Assembly: GCA_016709545.1 (NCBI GenBank)
Contig: JADJMO010000008.1
Location: 248,001-312,000 of the forward strand
DNA length: 64,000 nt
Origin: Myxococcales bacterium
GTDB lineage: Bacteria; Myxococcota_A; Polyangia; Polyangiales; JADJMO01
Direction: 5' to 3'
Part shown: positions 10,794-19,376 of the stretch, piece by piece
How the letters are laid out: every line of letters begins with the position of its first letter
Position numbering within the stretch: the stretch's first letter is position 1
Translations under genes and position numbers: made by a program
The notes under the pieces: generated by a model
Database searches by the model: none
Seen by the model: the letters and a program-made list of their open reading frames with translations, nothing else
Told to the model about the DNA's origin: nothing

Positions 10794-11576
10794 GTGCACC
10801 CACCGCGCGAGCACCGCGTCCGCGGCGGCCTTCGCTTCGGTGAGCAGCTCGCGCTCGAGGGCGTCGCTGGCGTCGGTCAGCTTCTTCGCCTCCGCCTCCA
10901 CCCGCACGAGGAACCGCTGCACGCTGGGCGCCGCGCGCGGATCGTCCAGCGTGTCGAGCACCTGGACGATGCGCGTCTGCACGTGCAACGGAAGCTTTCC
11001 CCCGTCGAGCGCGTCCATCAGCGGCGTCACCGCGTCCTTCGACTTCGTCTCGCCGAGGGCGTCGACCGCGATCGAGGCGTTGCCGACCGCCTCCTTGGCG
11101 TCGCGGATCGACTCGGCGCGCAGCCACCGATCGAGCGTGCGGATCGCCTCCTTGCGCTCCGCCATCGGGAGCAGCGCCGCGAGCTTGCCCACGCCGTCGA
11201 TGGCGGCCGCCGCCACGTAGCCGTTCGCCGCGAGGTCCACCCGGTAGAGCTCCGCGAGCGCGCCGACGTCCTTCGCGGCCACCGCGTCGTCGATCGCCTT
11301 TCGGCGCACGAACGGGTCGGTCGAAGCGAGCGCGACCACGAGCGCTCCGCTGTGGGCACTCGCGGGGGCCAGCGGGGCGGTGCTGGCGATCACGGCGACC
11401 GTGGTGGGTGGCGTCACGGTCGGCGAGCTCGCGATCGCAGGCGTGGTCACGCTCGGCGCCGCGGTCGGACCGGTCACGGAGACCACCGGGTCCTTCGCCA
11501 CGAGCCGCCACGCGGCGAGCCCGACGAGGGCCGCCAGCACCCCGAACAGCGCGAAGGTCTGGCGTCCCGTCAGCAC
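10791..11576 (-). CDS. membrane-anchored HEAT-like repeat protein
   Basis: 261 residues starting at GTG 11576, which overlaps the end of the endolysin gene by 7 nt (GTGCTGA). An N-terminal membrane helix (FALFGVLAALVGLAAW) is followed by a Thr/Pro/Ala-rich linker and a helical domain of HEAT-like repeats (TDPFVRRKAIDDAVAAKDVG; SKDAVTPLMDALDGGKLPLH; DTLDDPRAAPSVQRFLVRVE). HEAT repeats usually bind other proteins; the partner is unknown. Coupling to a cell-wall enzyme gene suggests an envelope role. The stop codon is supplied by repeat copy A. Confidence 0.75.
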   Translation of the reverse strand: MLTGRQTFALFGVLAALVGLAAWRLVAKDPVVSVTGPTAAPSVTTPAIASSPTVTPPTTVAVIASTAPLAPASAHSGALVVALASTDPFVRRKAIDDAVAAKDVGALAELYRVDLAANGYVAAAAIDGVGKLAALLPMAERKEAIRTLDRWLRAESIRDAKEAVGNASIAVDALGETKSKDAVTPLMDALDGGKLPLHVQTRIVQVLDTLDDPRAAPSVQRFLVRVEAEAKKLTDASDALERELLTEAKAAADAVLARWVH

Positions 11577-12421
11577 TTGGCGAGTTTGCAGTACTCGGTG
11601 CGCAGCTGCGACATCGTCTTGATCGGCTGCCCGTAGCGCCCGGGCGGCAGCGAGGCCCACTCGTACGAGATCTTGTTCATCACGTTGGTGAACTCGGTCG
11701 CCGTGAGCGCCCGGTCCGCCGGGATCGTCGCCTTGCGCCACGCGATGAGGGTCATCGCGCCGGTGGTCTGGTTCTCGGGGCGGAAGTTCGGCAGCTTCAG
11801 GCCGTCCCAGGTGGTGCTCAGGAACTGGTAGCGGCCGGCAGCCGTCGAGCAGTAGCCGCCCGAGCAGATCGTCTTGCGAGGGTGCCCGTCGCAGCTCGCG
11901 AACGTCTTGAACGAGAACATCACGTCGTAGCCATCCTGGCTGTAGCCGCGCGTCCCCTCCGCGTAGGCGATCGTGTCGAGCAGCGCCTTCTTCGGCGCGC
12001 TGACGATGCCGATCGCGCGCGCCGGCGAGCACGAGCCGCCCGCCGGGGTCGTGCCGCCGCTCGTCGTGACGCGGTCGAGGTAGACGCCGTAGGCCCAGCC
12101 GGTCTTCGCGCCGCGCTTCACCTGGTACCAGCCCGCGCTCGGCTTGCCGGTCACCGCCGTGACGAGCGTGCCCTCGGGCATCACCTCGAGGATCGTCGCG
12201 CTCTTCGAAGCGCTCGCGCGCAGGTTGAGCGCCGCGTTCGTGCGCAGCTGGGCGCCCGCCGCGAGCGTCTCCGCGACCGACTCGGCGCCGCGGAGGTCGG
12301 CGTCGTCGTCGGGCTCCTCCGCGCCGACCAGGCCATCGATCGGCTCCTCGTGCTGCGCCGCGCACCCGGCCACCGCTGCGAGACCGACCGAGAGGACCAC
12401 AGCGAGGGCGCGGAGCGACAT
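11570..12421 (-). CDS. SH3b domain - lambda-endolysin-like lipoprotein
   Basis: 283 residues. Signal peptide with lipobox AAVAGCAA at about residue 19-20, then an acidic linker, a bacterial SH3 domain (LNLRASASKSATILEVMPEG, GWYQVKRGAKTGWAYG) and a C-terminal lambda-R-like lysozyme/transglycosylase domain. The latter is shown by IAYAEGTRGYSQDGYDVMFS and YCSTAAGRYQFLSTTWDGL, with the family's Glu in AEGT. Four to six cysteines could form disulphides (TICSGGYCS; YCKLAKC at the end). It should cut peptidoglycan glycan strands from the outer-membrane or periplasmic face. This is a cellular wall enzyme rather than a phage gene: no other phage genes are near and it has a lipoprotein signal. No clear ribosome site before ATG 12421. 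Confidence 0.85.
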   Translation of the reverse strand: MSLRALAVVLSVGLAAVAGCAAQHEEPIDGLVGAEEPDDDADLRGAESVAETLAAGAQLRTNAALNLRASASKSATILEVMPEGTLVTAVTGKPSAGWYQVKRGAKTGWAYGVYLDRVTTSGGTTPAGGSCSPARAIGIVSAPKKALLDTIAYAEGTRGYSQDGYDVMFSFKTFASCDGHPRKTICSGGYCSTAAGRYQFLSTTWDGLKLPNFRPENQTTGAMTLIAWRKATIPADRALTATEFTNVMNKISYEWASLPPGRYGQPIKTMSQLRTEYCKLAKC

Positions 12422-12586
12422 GGAGCGCGGTCTTTTCAATCCGCGTACCAGCGCGTCCCATGCGGGATCACGCAGCGATCCTGCAGCTTCGCGACGCCTG
12501 CATGTCTGCACGACGTGACATTCGTCCGTGGGTCGATACGGCGTGGATGTAGGTGGATGCAGTGAACGAGGCGCGCAGAATGTGAA

Positions 12587-12635
12587 CGGCCGCCCATGGA
12601 GGCGGCCGATGCTTCGCTCCACTCCGTTTCGCTCA
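12587..12635 (-). repeat. dispersed TGAGCGAA-hairpin repeat, copy B (stop-codon linked)
   Basis: The TGA stop of the histidine kinase gene (12635-12633) begins the repeat TGAGCGAAACGGAGTGGAG, followed by the perfect 8-bp hairpin with arms 12601-12608 and 12587-12594 and loop TCCATG. It differs from copy A at only a few positions over about 49 nt. Confidence 0.7.
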
Positions 12636-14119
12636 ATGAAGCGCGAGACCCGTGGCCTCTCGGGCGAGCGCCAACCACGCGGCATCATCGTCGGGGCAGT
12701 GCGCGACGCGGATGCCCTCGGTCCGGGCTTCGGCTCCGTAGAAGACGACGTGGCGCTGGCGGCTCGGCCAGTGGGCCTTCACCTCGCCGAGGAACGCGTG
12801 ACCGTCCATCTCGCGCATGGTCGCTTCGCCGAGGATGCCGTCGATGCGGGCGCCGGACTCCAGCAACGCGAGCGCGTCGAGCCCACTCTGCGCGACGAGC
12901 ACCTCGAAGTCGTGGCGCAGCGCGCGCTCCATCCGGCGCAGCCGCACGAAGTCGCTGTCGACGAGCAACACCCGGGGGCGCTGACGATCGCTCGGCGGGG
13001 GCGCGACGTCCGCACGCAGGGTCAGCGGGAGGAACACCATCGCGATGGCTCCCTCGCCCTCTATGGCGTCGATGCACAGATCCCCGCCGAGGCGTCGGAC
13101 GATCTCTCGCGACATGGAGAGGCCGAGCCCCGTGCCCCGGTCGGGGCCCTTCGTCGTGAAGAACGGCTCGAAGACCGACGACAAGACCTCGGCCTTGATG
13201 CCGACCCCGGTGTCGCTGACCGCGAGCAAGAGCGTGCTCTCGTCCTCCCGCACGCTGATGCGGAGGCGGTGCATGGGGCGCTCGATCTGCTGCATCGCAT
13301 GGCACGCGTTGGTGACCAGGTTGCTGACAATCTGGACGAGGCGCGAGCGGGGAGCCACAAGAGCGGGATCGGATCGGAGAAGTCGAGCTCCACGTGCACC
13401 ACGTCGGGATCGATGGGAGAGAGGCGCAGCGCCTGCTTCACCACCGTGGCGACGTTGACGATCTCCGGTGCGACGTCCTTCGACTCGACCGCCGCGATGG
13501 TGCGCAGGTCGCGGGCGACGTCGCGAATCACCTGGAGGTCTTCGAGCGAGTCTCCGATCAGGCTCGCGGCGCCGTCCTCGCGCAGGAGCGTGATCAGCTC
13601 CGCGACCGCCGTCCGCGCCTCCTCGAGGCCATGCGGCGTCGGGTGACAGAGCAGCTCGGCGACGCGAGCCACCTCCGTGCGCACCTCACCGACCAGGTCT
13701 CCGAGCGCCTCCATGCTGAGGCGCAGGGCCGCCGTGGGGTTGTTGATCTCGTGCATCGCGCCCGCGACCACCACCCCGAGGGAGGCCAGCTGTTCCTTGT
13801 GCCGATTCGACCGCTCGGCGTCGGCGAGGCGAGAGACCAGCGCGGCCCGCTCGACGCTCGTACGGACCGAGAGCGCGAGCAGCTCGGGGGTGAGGCCTCG
13901 ATAGGGCAGGACCTCGTCGAGGCAACCGCGCAGCGCGCCCTCGTCGAGGACCCCGATCAGCACGACCGGAGCCTCGCCCTTGCGCAAGGTCTCCGCGAGG
14001 AGGGTGACTTCACCCACCAGGAGCTGGGCGTCGACGCCCGACGAAAGGAGCGTCTGACGGACGTGCATCGCCCGCGAAGGGGTCGTGAGGATGTGGGTTG
14101 TGAACGACCTCCCCGACAT
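12633..14119 (-). CDS. soluble histidine kinase with pseudo-receiver (frameshifted)
   Basis: From ATG 14119 the frame encodes a receiver-like N-terminal region without clear acidic pocket, a HisKA domain with a HEINNP motif (GAMHEINNPTAALRLSMEAL) typical of one-component or NtrB-like kinases, and the start of the ATPase domain. The frame is lost at about 13357, where one base appears missing; the next frame continues with VSNLVTNACHAMQQ (N box), SDTGVGIK and GTGLGLSM, then a C-terminal receiver (RVLLVDSDFVRLRR). In that receiver the phospho-acceptor position reads GILGEATMREMDG, that is Glu instead of Asp, so it cannot be phosphorylated normally and may be locked 'on'. No membrane helices. 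The stop is part of repeat copy B. Confidence 0.85.
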
Positions 14120-14163
14120 CGTCGAGAGAGCTTAGCAGCACGCTCGTGTCCTGCTTGGGCCTC

Positions 14164-15228
14164 CTACCTTTGCCCCCATCGGAGCAGAGCTGCCACACAG
14201 TTCATTCCTGCGCCGTGCGCGTAGAGCACCACCTGGGCGCCTGGCACGAGCAGCCCCTGCGCGCGTGCCTCGAGCAGATTGGCGACCACGCCGCAGGCCC
14301 CGACGTGGGCGATGCGATCGAACGTCGAGGGTGCGCGGACGCGTGGCACCCCGACCGCCTCGGCGAGCGCCGCCGGATACCAGGCCGCGGGCTGGATGCT
14401 CGACAGCACGTCGACGTCGGTCCCGTGGATGCGTGCGCGATCGAACAGCGCGCCGAGCGTGTCGACACCGAAGTGGAGGAGGCGCGACGTCATGCGATGG
14501 GTCGCCAAGCGATCGGCGCTCGCGGGGTGCATCGCTTCACCCGCAGCGTGCCAGGGCGTCCCGCTGCGCCGCTCGAAGCTCACGGCCGCGTGCATCGAGC
14601 CGTCGACCGAGGCCACGTCGGCGCGTAGACCTTCCCCTCGCGCGCCGGGACCGACGACGAGCGCGGTGGCCGCGTCGCCGAAGATCGCCGACGCGGGCTG
14701 GGCGTAGTCCAGCGTCGGCGACACGACGTGCGACTGCACGAGGAGCACCCGGCGAGCGCGGCCGCTCTCGATCATCGCGCTCGCGACGACGAGCTGCGCG
14801 ATCACCGATGCACACACGGCGTCGAGGCCGAGCGCGACCGCGCGCCGGATGCCGAGGTGCGCGGCGATGCGCGCCGCATCGGGGGGCGACACCCGCTCGG
14901 GGACCAGGGCGTGCGAGAGCACGAGGTCCACCTCGCTCGCGGAGATCCCGGCGTCGTCGAGGGCCGCGCGCGCCGCGAGCGCACCGGCCTCGCTGGACGT
15001 GGTGCCCGTGACGACGTGTCGCCGCCGCGCGCCACGAAAGGGGTCTCGCTCGTGGACTGCGGCGTGGCGCTGGGCGAGGGCTCCGATCGCGTCCTCGGTG
15101 GGATCGATCCTCGTAAGGTCGTCGCGTCGCAAGCGCTCGAACTGCTCGCGGAACGAGGGCGGCCAGTCGTCGTTCTGGCGGATCGTCTCGGGGAGGAACA
15201 TCCCGAGGCCGTGGATCGTGGCGCTCAT
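14164..15228 (-). CDS. atypical ketoacyl-ACP synthase III-like acyltransferase
   Basis: 354 residues with a FabH-type thiolase fold. The nucleophile is Cys139 (LDAVCASVIAQ) and the FabH-like FGDAATALVVG is present. The canonical catalytic His of HQAN is replaced (SSIQPAAWY, about 276-284) and the canonical Asn of GNTSA is replaced (HVGACGVVAN, about 308-317). Loss of both residues needed for decarboxylative condensation suggests an acyl-transfer reaction, as in the CerJ or XclB/XclC type of KAS III, rather than fatty-acid initiation. Its ATG overlaps the stop of the ThDP enzyme gene (ATGA), so the two enzymes probably act in one pathway under the upstream sigma-54 promoter. Confidence 0.85.
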   Translation of the reverse strand: MSATIHGLGMFLPETIRQNDDWPPSFREQFERLRRDDLTRIDPTEDAIGALAQRHAAVHERDPFRGARRRHVVTGTTSSEAGALAARAALDDAGISASEVDLVLSHALVPERVSPPDAARIAAHLGIRRAVALGLDAVCASVIAQLVVASAMIESGRARRVLLVQSHVVSPTLDYAQPASAIFGDAATALVVGPGARGEGLRADVASVDGSMHAAVSFERRSGTPWHAAGEAMHPASADRLATHRMTSRLLHFGVDTLGALFDRARIHGTDVDVLSSIQPAAWYPAALAEAVGVPRVRAPSTFDRIAHVGACGVVANLLEARAQGLLVPGAQVVLYAHGAGMNCVAALLRWGQR

Positions 15229-16943
15229 CGCCCGCCCTCCTCGGAGAAGTGCTTGAGCGAGGCGAGGCGGGTCTGGACCGAGAGGTGCTCGCTCGGATCG
15301 ATGCGCACGTCGAGGACCACGGGGCGCTGGATCGAGAGCAGCGCGGAGAGCCGTCGCGAGTCCAGATCGCTCGGCGCGTCGACCGTGACGCCGATGGCCC
15401 CGCAGGCGCGGGCGAGGCTCGCGAGGTCGGCGACGTGGGCCGGGAGACCCGGCGATCGACGCCCGAAGATGTGCTCGAGGCCCGCGTCGACCATCCGGTA
15501 GCGTCCGTCGTTCAAGACGACGAAGGTGACGTTGATCCCGTTCTCGGCGCAGGTGAGCAGCTCGCCGGCGTGCATCGCGAGGCCGCCATCCCCGCAGATC
15601 GCGACCACCGGCGTCGTCGGATGCGCGACCTTGAAGCCCATCGCCGCGCAGAGCCCGCTCCCCATGGAGCCGAGTCCGGCGAACATGTGGAACCGCTCCG
15701 GCCCGTCGACCCGGAGATGATGCACCGCGAACGCGGCGTGCTCACCGATGTCGACCGTGAAGATGGTGTTGCGCGGGAGCGCCCGCTCGAGGGTCGCCAT
15801 GAGCCACTGCGGCTTGATCGGCACGCTCTCGTCCGTGCGCCGCGGGTCGTCGTCGAGCACGAGTCCAGTCGGGTACGGGCGCATCGACCGTGCCGGCAGG
15901 GCCGCCCGCATCGCCGCGAGGCTCGTTCGGGCGTCACCGACGATCCCGAGCTCCGTCGGGTGGTTGCGACCGATGGCGGTGGGGTCGTGATCGACCTGGA
16001 TCAAGGGCCCGCCGAGGGTGGCGGTCCAACCGTTGGTCGAGATGTCGCCGAGGCGCGAGCCGACGACGAGGGTGGCGTCTGCGCTCGCGAGGTACTCGAG
16101 GGCGCGCGCGTGACCGCCGAACCCGAGCACGCCCAGGTAGCGGGGGTGACGCTCCGGGAACGTCCCCTTGCCGTGCGTCGTCGCCGTGACCATCGCGTTG
16201 GTGCGTGCTGCGAGGTCCTCGATCTGGACCGCCACACCGCGCCCTCGCGCGCCGTTGCCGAGCACGATCGCCGGACGGGTCGCGCCGGCGAGGAGGCGCG
16301 CCGCGACCTCGCACGCACCGCGGTCGGTGGTCGCGGGGGCCGCGGCGATCGCTCCACCGAGGCTGTGCGCCCGCACCTTCGCCCGCGCGACGTCGATCGG
16401 CAACGAGAGGAACACCGGCCCCGAAAGGGGGCCGCTCGCCTCGGCGAGTGCCCGGCGCACGAGCGGCTCGAGCGCCGTGGGCCGGTCGACCCGGGCGGCG
16501 AAGCGAGTCAGTGGTCGGGTGAGGGCGAGCACGTCGAGCCCGCTCGGGCTGCCGTCCTGGAGCGCGAAGCGTCCGACGCTCGCCGTCGAGATCTCACCGG
16601 CCACGACGAGCAGCGGGATCCCCTCACAGGCCGCTGCCGCCAGGCCCGTGAGCGCGTTGGTGAGACCTGGTCCCGAGGTCACGAGCACGAGCGCAGCCCG
16701 TCCCGTGGCCCGGCCATAGCCCATCGCCGCGAACATCGCCGCGGTCTCGTGACGACACGTCACGACCTCGAGGGAGGGACGATCGCCGAGGGCATCGTAG
16801 AGCGGCATGATCGTGCCGCCCGGCAGCCCGAACACGACGTGGATGCCGTGCGCAAGCAGCGTGTCGAGCAAGAGATGAGCGCCGCTCGTCTCGCTGGCCT
16901 CGCGAACGAATGGGTGTGGAGTGACGACTTCTTGGGTGTGCAT
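15225..16943 (-). CDS. ThDP-dependent acetolactate-synthase-like enzyme
   Basis: 572 residues, the usual length for the large-subunit/acetolactate synthase and acyloin synthase group. Start ATG 16943 has GGGAGGAAA at good spacing. Domains in order: PYR domain with VFGLPGG and the catalytic Glu66 in CRHETAAMFAAMGYG; central domain (about 190-330); PP domain with the ThDP/Mg motif GDGGLAMHAGELLT followed by VVLNDGRY. All cofactor residues are present, so an active decarboxylase/carboligase is expected. No regulatory small subunit (ilvN-like) is nearby and the partner is a KAS III-like gene, so branched-chain amino-acid synthesis is unlikely; a small-molecule acyloin route is more likely (inference). 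Confidence 0.9.
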   Translation of the reverse strand: MHTQEVVTPHPFVREASETSGAHLLLDTLLAHGIHVVFGLPGGTIMPLYDALGDRPSLEVVTCRHETAAMFAAMGYGRATGRAALVLVTSGPGLTNALTGLAAAACEGIPLLVVAGEISTASVGRFALQDGSPSGLDVLALTRPLTRFAARVDRPTALEPLVRRALAEASGPLSGPVFLSLPIDVARAKVRAHSLGGAIAAAPATTDRGACEVAARLLAGATRPAIVLGNGARGRGVAVQIEDLAARTNAMVTATTHGKGTFPERHPRYLGVLGFGGHARALEYLASADATLVVGSRLGDISTNGWTATLGGPLIQVDHDPTAIGRNHPTELGIVGDARTSLAAMRAALPARSMRPYPTGLVLDDDPRRTDESVPIKPQWLMATLERALPRNTIFTVDIGEHAAFAVHHLRVDGPERFHMFAGLGSMGSGLCAAMGFKVAHPTTPVVAICGDGGLAMHAGELLTCAENGINVTFVVLNDGRYRMVDAGLEHIFGRRSPGLPAHVADLASLARACGAIGVTVDAPSDLDSRRLSALLSIQRPVVLDVRIDPSEHLSVQTRLASLKHFSEEGGR

Positions 16944-16972
16944 GATTTCCTCCCGGGGTTCGCGCGCCCGAG

Positions 16973-16988
16973 AGCACCGAGCGTGCCG
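16973..16988 (-). promoter_or_regulatory. sigma-54 (RpoN) promoter of the ThDP-KAS III operon
   Basis: On the minus strand CGGCACGCTCGGTGCT matches the sigma-54 consensus TGGCACG-N4-TTGCW at 10 of 12 defined positions, with the required GG-N10-GC spacing (GG at 16987-16986, GC at 16975-16974). A start about 12 nt downstream would leave a ~20-nt leader ending in the ribosome site and ATG 16943. The divergent gene encodes a sigma-54 activator, which supports the call. Confidence 0.75.
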
Positions 16989-17100
16989 TAGGTCGATGTG
17001 GGAGCATCGCTGCGCGAGCAGGTCGGCGTGGGAGGTGTCGGTTGGCCGGAAACGTCCAAGGCCTGGTCGAAAACGGCCGCCGGCGACGTATGTTGGGCCC

Positions 17101-18453
17101 GTGAAGGTCCTGTTGGTCGAGGACAGCCGCCGACTGCGGCAGGTCCTGCGTGCAATGATCGGTCGACTCGGAGACGTCGACGTGATCGAGGCCGAAGACG
17201 TCGCCACGGCCCGACTGGCCCTGGAGCGAGTGGCCGTCGACGCCATGATCCTCGACGTCCGGCTCAGCGATCGTCCGAACGATCGGGGTGGCTTCGACCT
17301 GTTGCGCGAGCTGCGTCACGCAGGCCGCGTGCTGCCCACCATCGTCCTCACCTCGTCGAGCGAGCTGGAGGACGTGCGCGAGGCGTTGCGGCTCGGCGCG
17401 CGCGACTACCTCCTCAAGGACGAGCTGAGTGCGCAGGTCCTCGTCCCGCTGCTCGAGGAGCTACGCGAGCCGCCACCGAGCCGGGTGGTCCGCGCGGCCA
17501 CGCTGGGCGAGGTGCTCGGCTCTTCGCCAGCGATGGAGTCCTTGCGACAGCTCGTGCTGCGCGTCGCGGACACCCCCTCGACGGTGCTCCTGCGTGGGGA
17601 GACGGGTGCCGGCAAGGGCCTCGTCGCCCGCGCGCTCCACCGCGCGAGCCGGCGAGCGACGGAGCCCTTCGTCGTGGTGCACTGCGCGGCCATGCCTCCG
17701 ACGCTGGTCGAGTCCTCGTTGTTCGGTCACGAGCGCGGCGCGTTCACGGGCGCCGATCGCCGGGTCCGCGGGCACCTCGAGCTGGCCGCTGGGGGCACGC
17801 TGTTCCTGGACGAGATCGCCGAGCTCCCGCTCGAGATGCAGGCCAAGCTGCTGCACGTCCTCGACGATCGGACCTTCCGACCGCTGGGCGCCGAGCGTGA
17901 GGTCACCCTGCGGGCGCGGATCGTCGCGGCGACGCACGTCGATCTGCCCGCGCGCATCCGGCAGGGCCTGTTCCGCGAAGACCTCTACCACCGGCTCTCG
18001 GTCGTGGTGGTCACGGTGCCGTCGCTGGCCGGTCGAGGCGAGGACATCCGCGAGCTGGCCGAGGCGTTCGCGGCGGCCCAGCCGCGGGGCCTCACCTTCA
18101 CCCCGGAGGCGCTCGAATGGCTGCGCCATCGGCCGTGGCCAGGCAACGTGCGCGAGCTCCACAACGTGATCGAGCGACTCGCGGTGCTCGCCGAAGATCC
18201 CCACGTCGACGTCGCGACCCTCGAGGCCCTCGTGCCGCCGACGGAGATCACGACCCACGTCGGCGAGGCGGTCCAGACCCTGCTGCACCTGCCCGCCCCC
18301 GATGGCCGATCGCGCCTGCACATGGCCGAGGAGAAGCTGCTCGCGGCCGCGATGCTCGAGTGCGACGGCAACAAGAGCGCCGCCGCGCGCCTGCTCGGCG
18401 TGCAGCGCAAGGCCTTCCAGCGACGGCTCGATCGCCTGCGACGGAGCGGCTGA
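17101..18453 (+). CDS. sigma-54-dependent response regulator (NtrC family)
   Basis: 450 residues from GTG 17101. N-terminal receiver (acidic pair Glu7/Asp8, phospho-acceptor Asp52 in MILDVRL, conserved Lys in LLKDEL), central AAA+ domain with Walker A GETGAGKG, the sigma-54-contacting loop GAFTGAD, Walker B GGTLFLDEI and RIVAATHVDL, and a C-terminal Fis-type helix-turn-helix (NKSAAARLLGVQRKAFQRRL). It is divergent from the ThDP-KAS III operon, whose upstream region holds a sigma-54 promoter; it is therefore the likely activator of that operon. No partner kinase is adjacent; the closest is the soluble kinase at 12.6-14.1 kb just beyond the operon. Confidence 0.93.
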   Translation: MKVLLVEDSRRLRQVLRAMIGRLGDVDVIEAEDVATARLALERVAVDAMILDVRLSDRPNDRGGFDLLRELRHAGRVLPTIVLTSSSELEDVREALRLGARDYLLKDELSAQVLVPLLEELREPPPSRVVRAATLGEVLGSSPAMESLRQLVLRVADTPSTVLLRGETGAGKGLVARALHRASRRATEPFVVVHCAAMPPTLVESSLFGHERGAFTGADRRVRGHLELAAGGTLFLDEIAELPLEMQAKLLHVLDDRTFRPLGAEREVTLRARIVAATHVDLPARIRQGLFREDLYHRLSVVVVTVPSLAGRGEDIRELAEAFAAAQPRGLTFTPEALEWLRHRPWPGNVRELHNVIERLAVLAEDPHVDVATLEALVPPTEITTHVGEAVQTLLHLPAPDGRSRLHMAEEKLLAAAMLECDGNKSAAARLLGVQRKAFQRRLDRLRRSG

Positions 18454-18479
18454 GCCGCGAAGAACGTCCGCCTCCGCGC

Positions 18480-19091
18480 CTACCAGCTGACGTCGACGAT
18501 GCCGTCGTTGGGCCCCAGCATCTCCACGCTCTCGATGCGGCCCTGGACCCCGCACATATCACAGACGCTGAGGATGCCACCGACCTGCGCGCTCTCCACG
18601 TAGACGGGCTCTCCCTCGATGCGCACCCTGGTGCGGCGGGTGGCGATGGGCTCGATCAGCCAGCGGCCGTAGGTGGCGATGTGGCTGCGGCTGCGGGCGA
18701 CCTGCTGGAACAGGCCGAGGGGCGTCTGGGAGAAGCGGATGAGCGAGACGAACGCGCGACCGACGACGCTGCGCGCGAAATAGCGAACGGACTCGCGATG
18801 GAGGTCGCGCATGCCCTCGTGGACGCGTTCGGGCGAGGCCACGCTGGCGCCGGCGACGACCAGGCGGTGCAGGTAGTCCGCGACCGGATACATGCGAAAG
18901 GTGACGTAGTCGGGCGCGCCGACCTCGGCGTCGAACGCGGCGCCGAGGGCCTCGCCGCGGCGCCGGACCTCGTCGTGCAGCATGGCGAACCAGACCCCAC
19001 GCACCTGCTGATCCGGCGTCACGCGGGAGAGGCGTTCCACGATGTCGCAGTGCTGACTCGCGGCGGCGAACGTGTCCACGGCGCCCAGCAT
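18480..19091 (-). CDS. DUF2378 / TIGR02265 family protein
   Basis: 203 residues, the usual size of this myxobacterial paralogous family. Family features are VRGVWFAML near the start, the YVTFRMYPVADYLHRLVVAG block in the middle and the C-terminal GRIESVEMLGPNDGIVDVSW. A Cys pair occurs in VCDMCGVQG. No signal peptide or membrane helix. Start ATG 19091 has GAGG upstream. The family has many copies per myxobacterial genome and no established function. It is convergent with the sigma-54 activator gene. Confidence 0.8.
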   Translation of the reverse strand: MLGAVDTFAAASQHCDIVERLSRVTPDQQVRGVWFAMLHDEVRRRGEALGAAFDAEVGAPDYVTFRMYPVADYLHRLVVAGASVASPERVHEGMRDLHRESVRYFARSVVGRAFVSLIRFSQTPLGLFQQVARSRSHIATYGRWLIEPIATRRTRVRIEGEPVYVESAQVGGILSVCDMCGVQGRIESVEMLGPNDGIVDVSW

Positions 19092-19376
19092 CGCCTCGAA
19101 TCGTTCGGTCCGACAGGGCCAAGCGCCTGGGTGAGCTCTTCGGTGCGGCTCAGCCGCGACGGTCGCGCTCGTCGGGCCGGTCGGTTGAGGTCGATGCACA
19201 TCCGACGACGAAGCGGACTCGGCTCGCGACGCTGCACGAGGCGCGTCGCTGCATGGTGGCGGTCGGCCGGTCGTGGCGCGCAACCGGCGCGTGGCTGCAA
19301 AGGTGCGCGGTCCACGCGCCGAAAGCAGGGATTCAGCGCGTAGGTCGCTGGATCGGCCCGTGCAAGGGCTTGCCGA

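Noticed and set aside
11570..12421. Endolysin as sign of a prophage
   Set aside because: It has a lipoprotein signal and an SH3 domain and no other phage gene is near; it is more likely a cellular wall hydrolase.
15225..16943. Acetolactate synthase of branched-chain amino-acid synthesis (ilvB)
   Set aside because: No ilvN, ilvC or leu genes are near and the operon partner is a KAS III-like gene under sigma-54 control.
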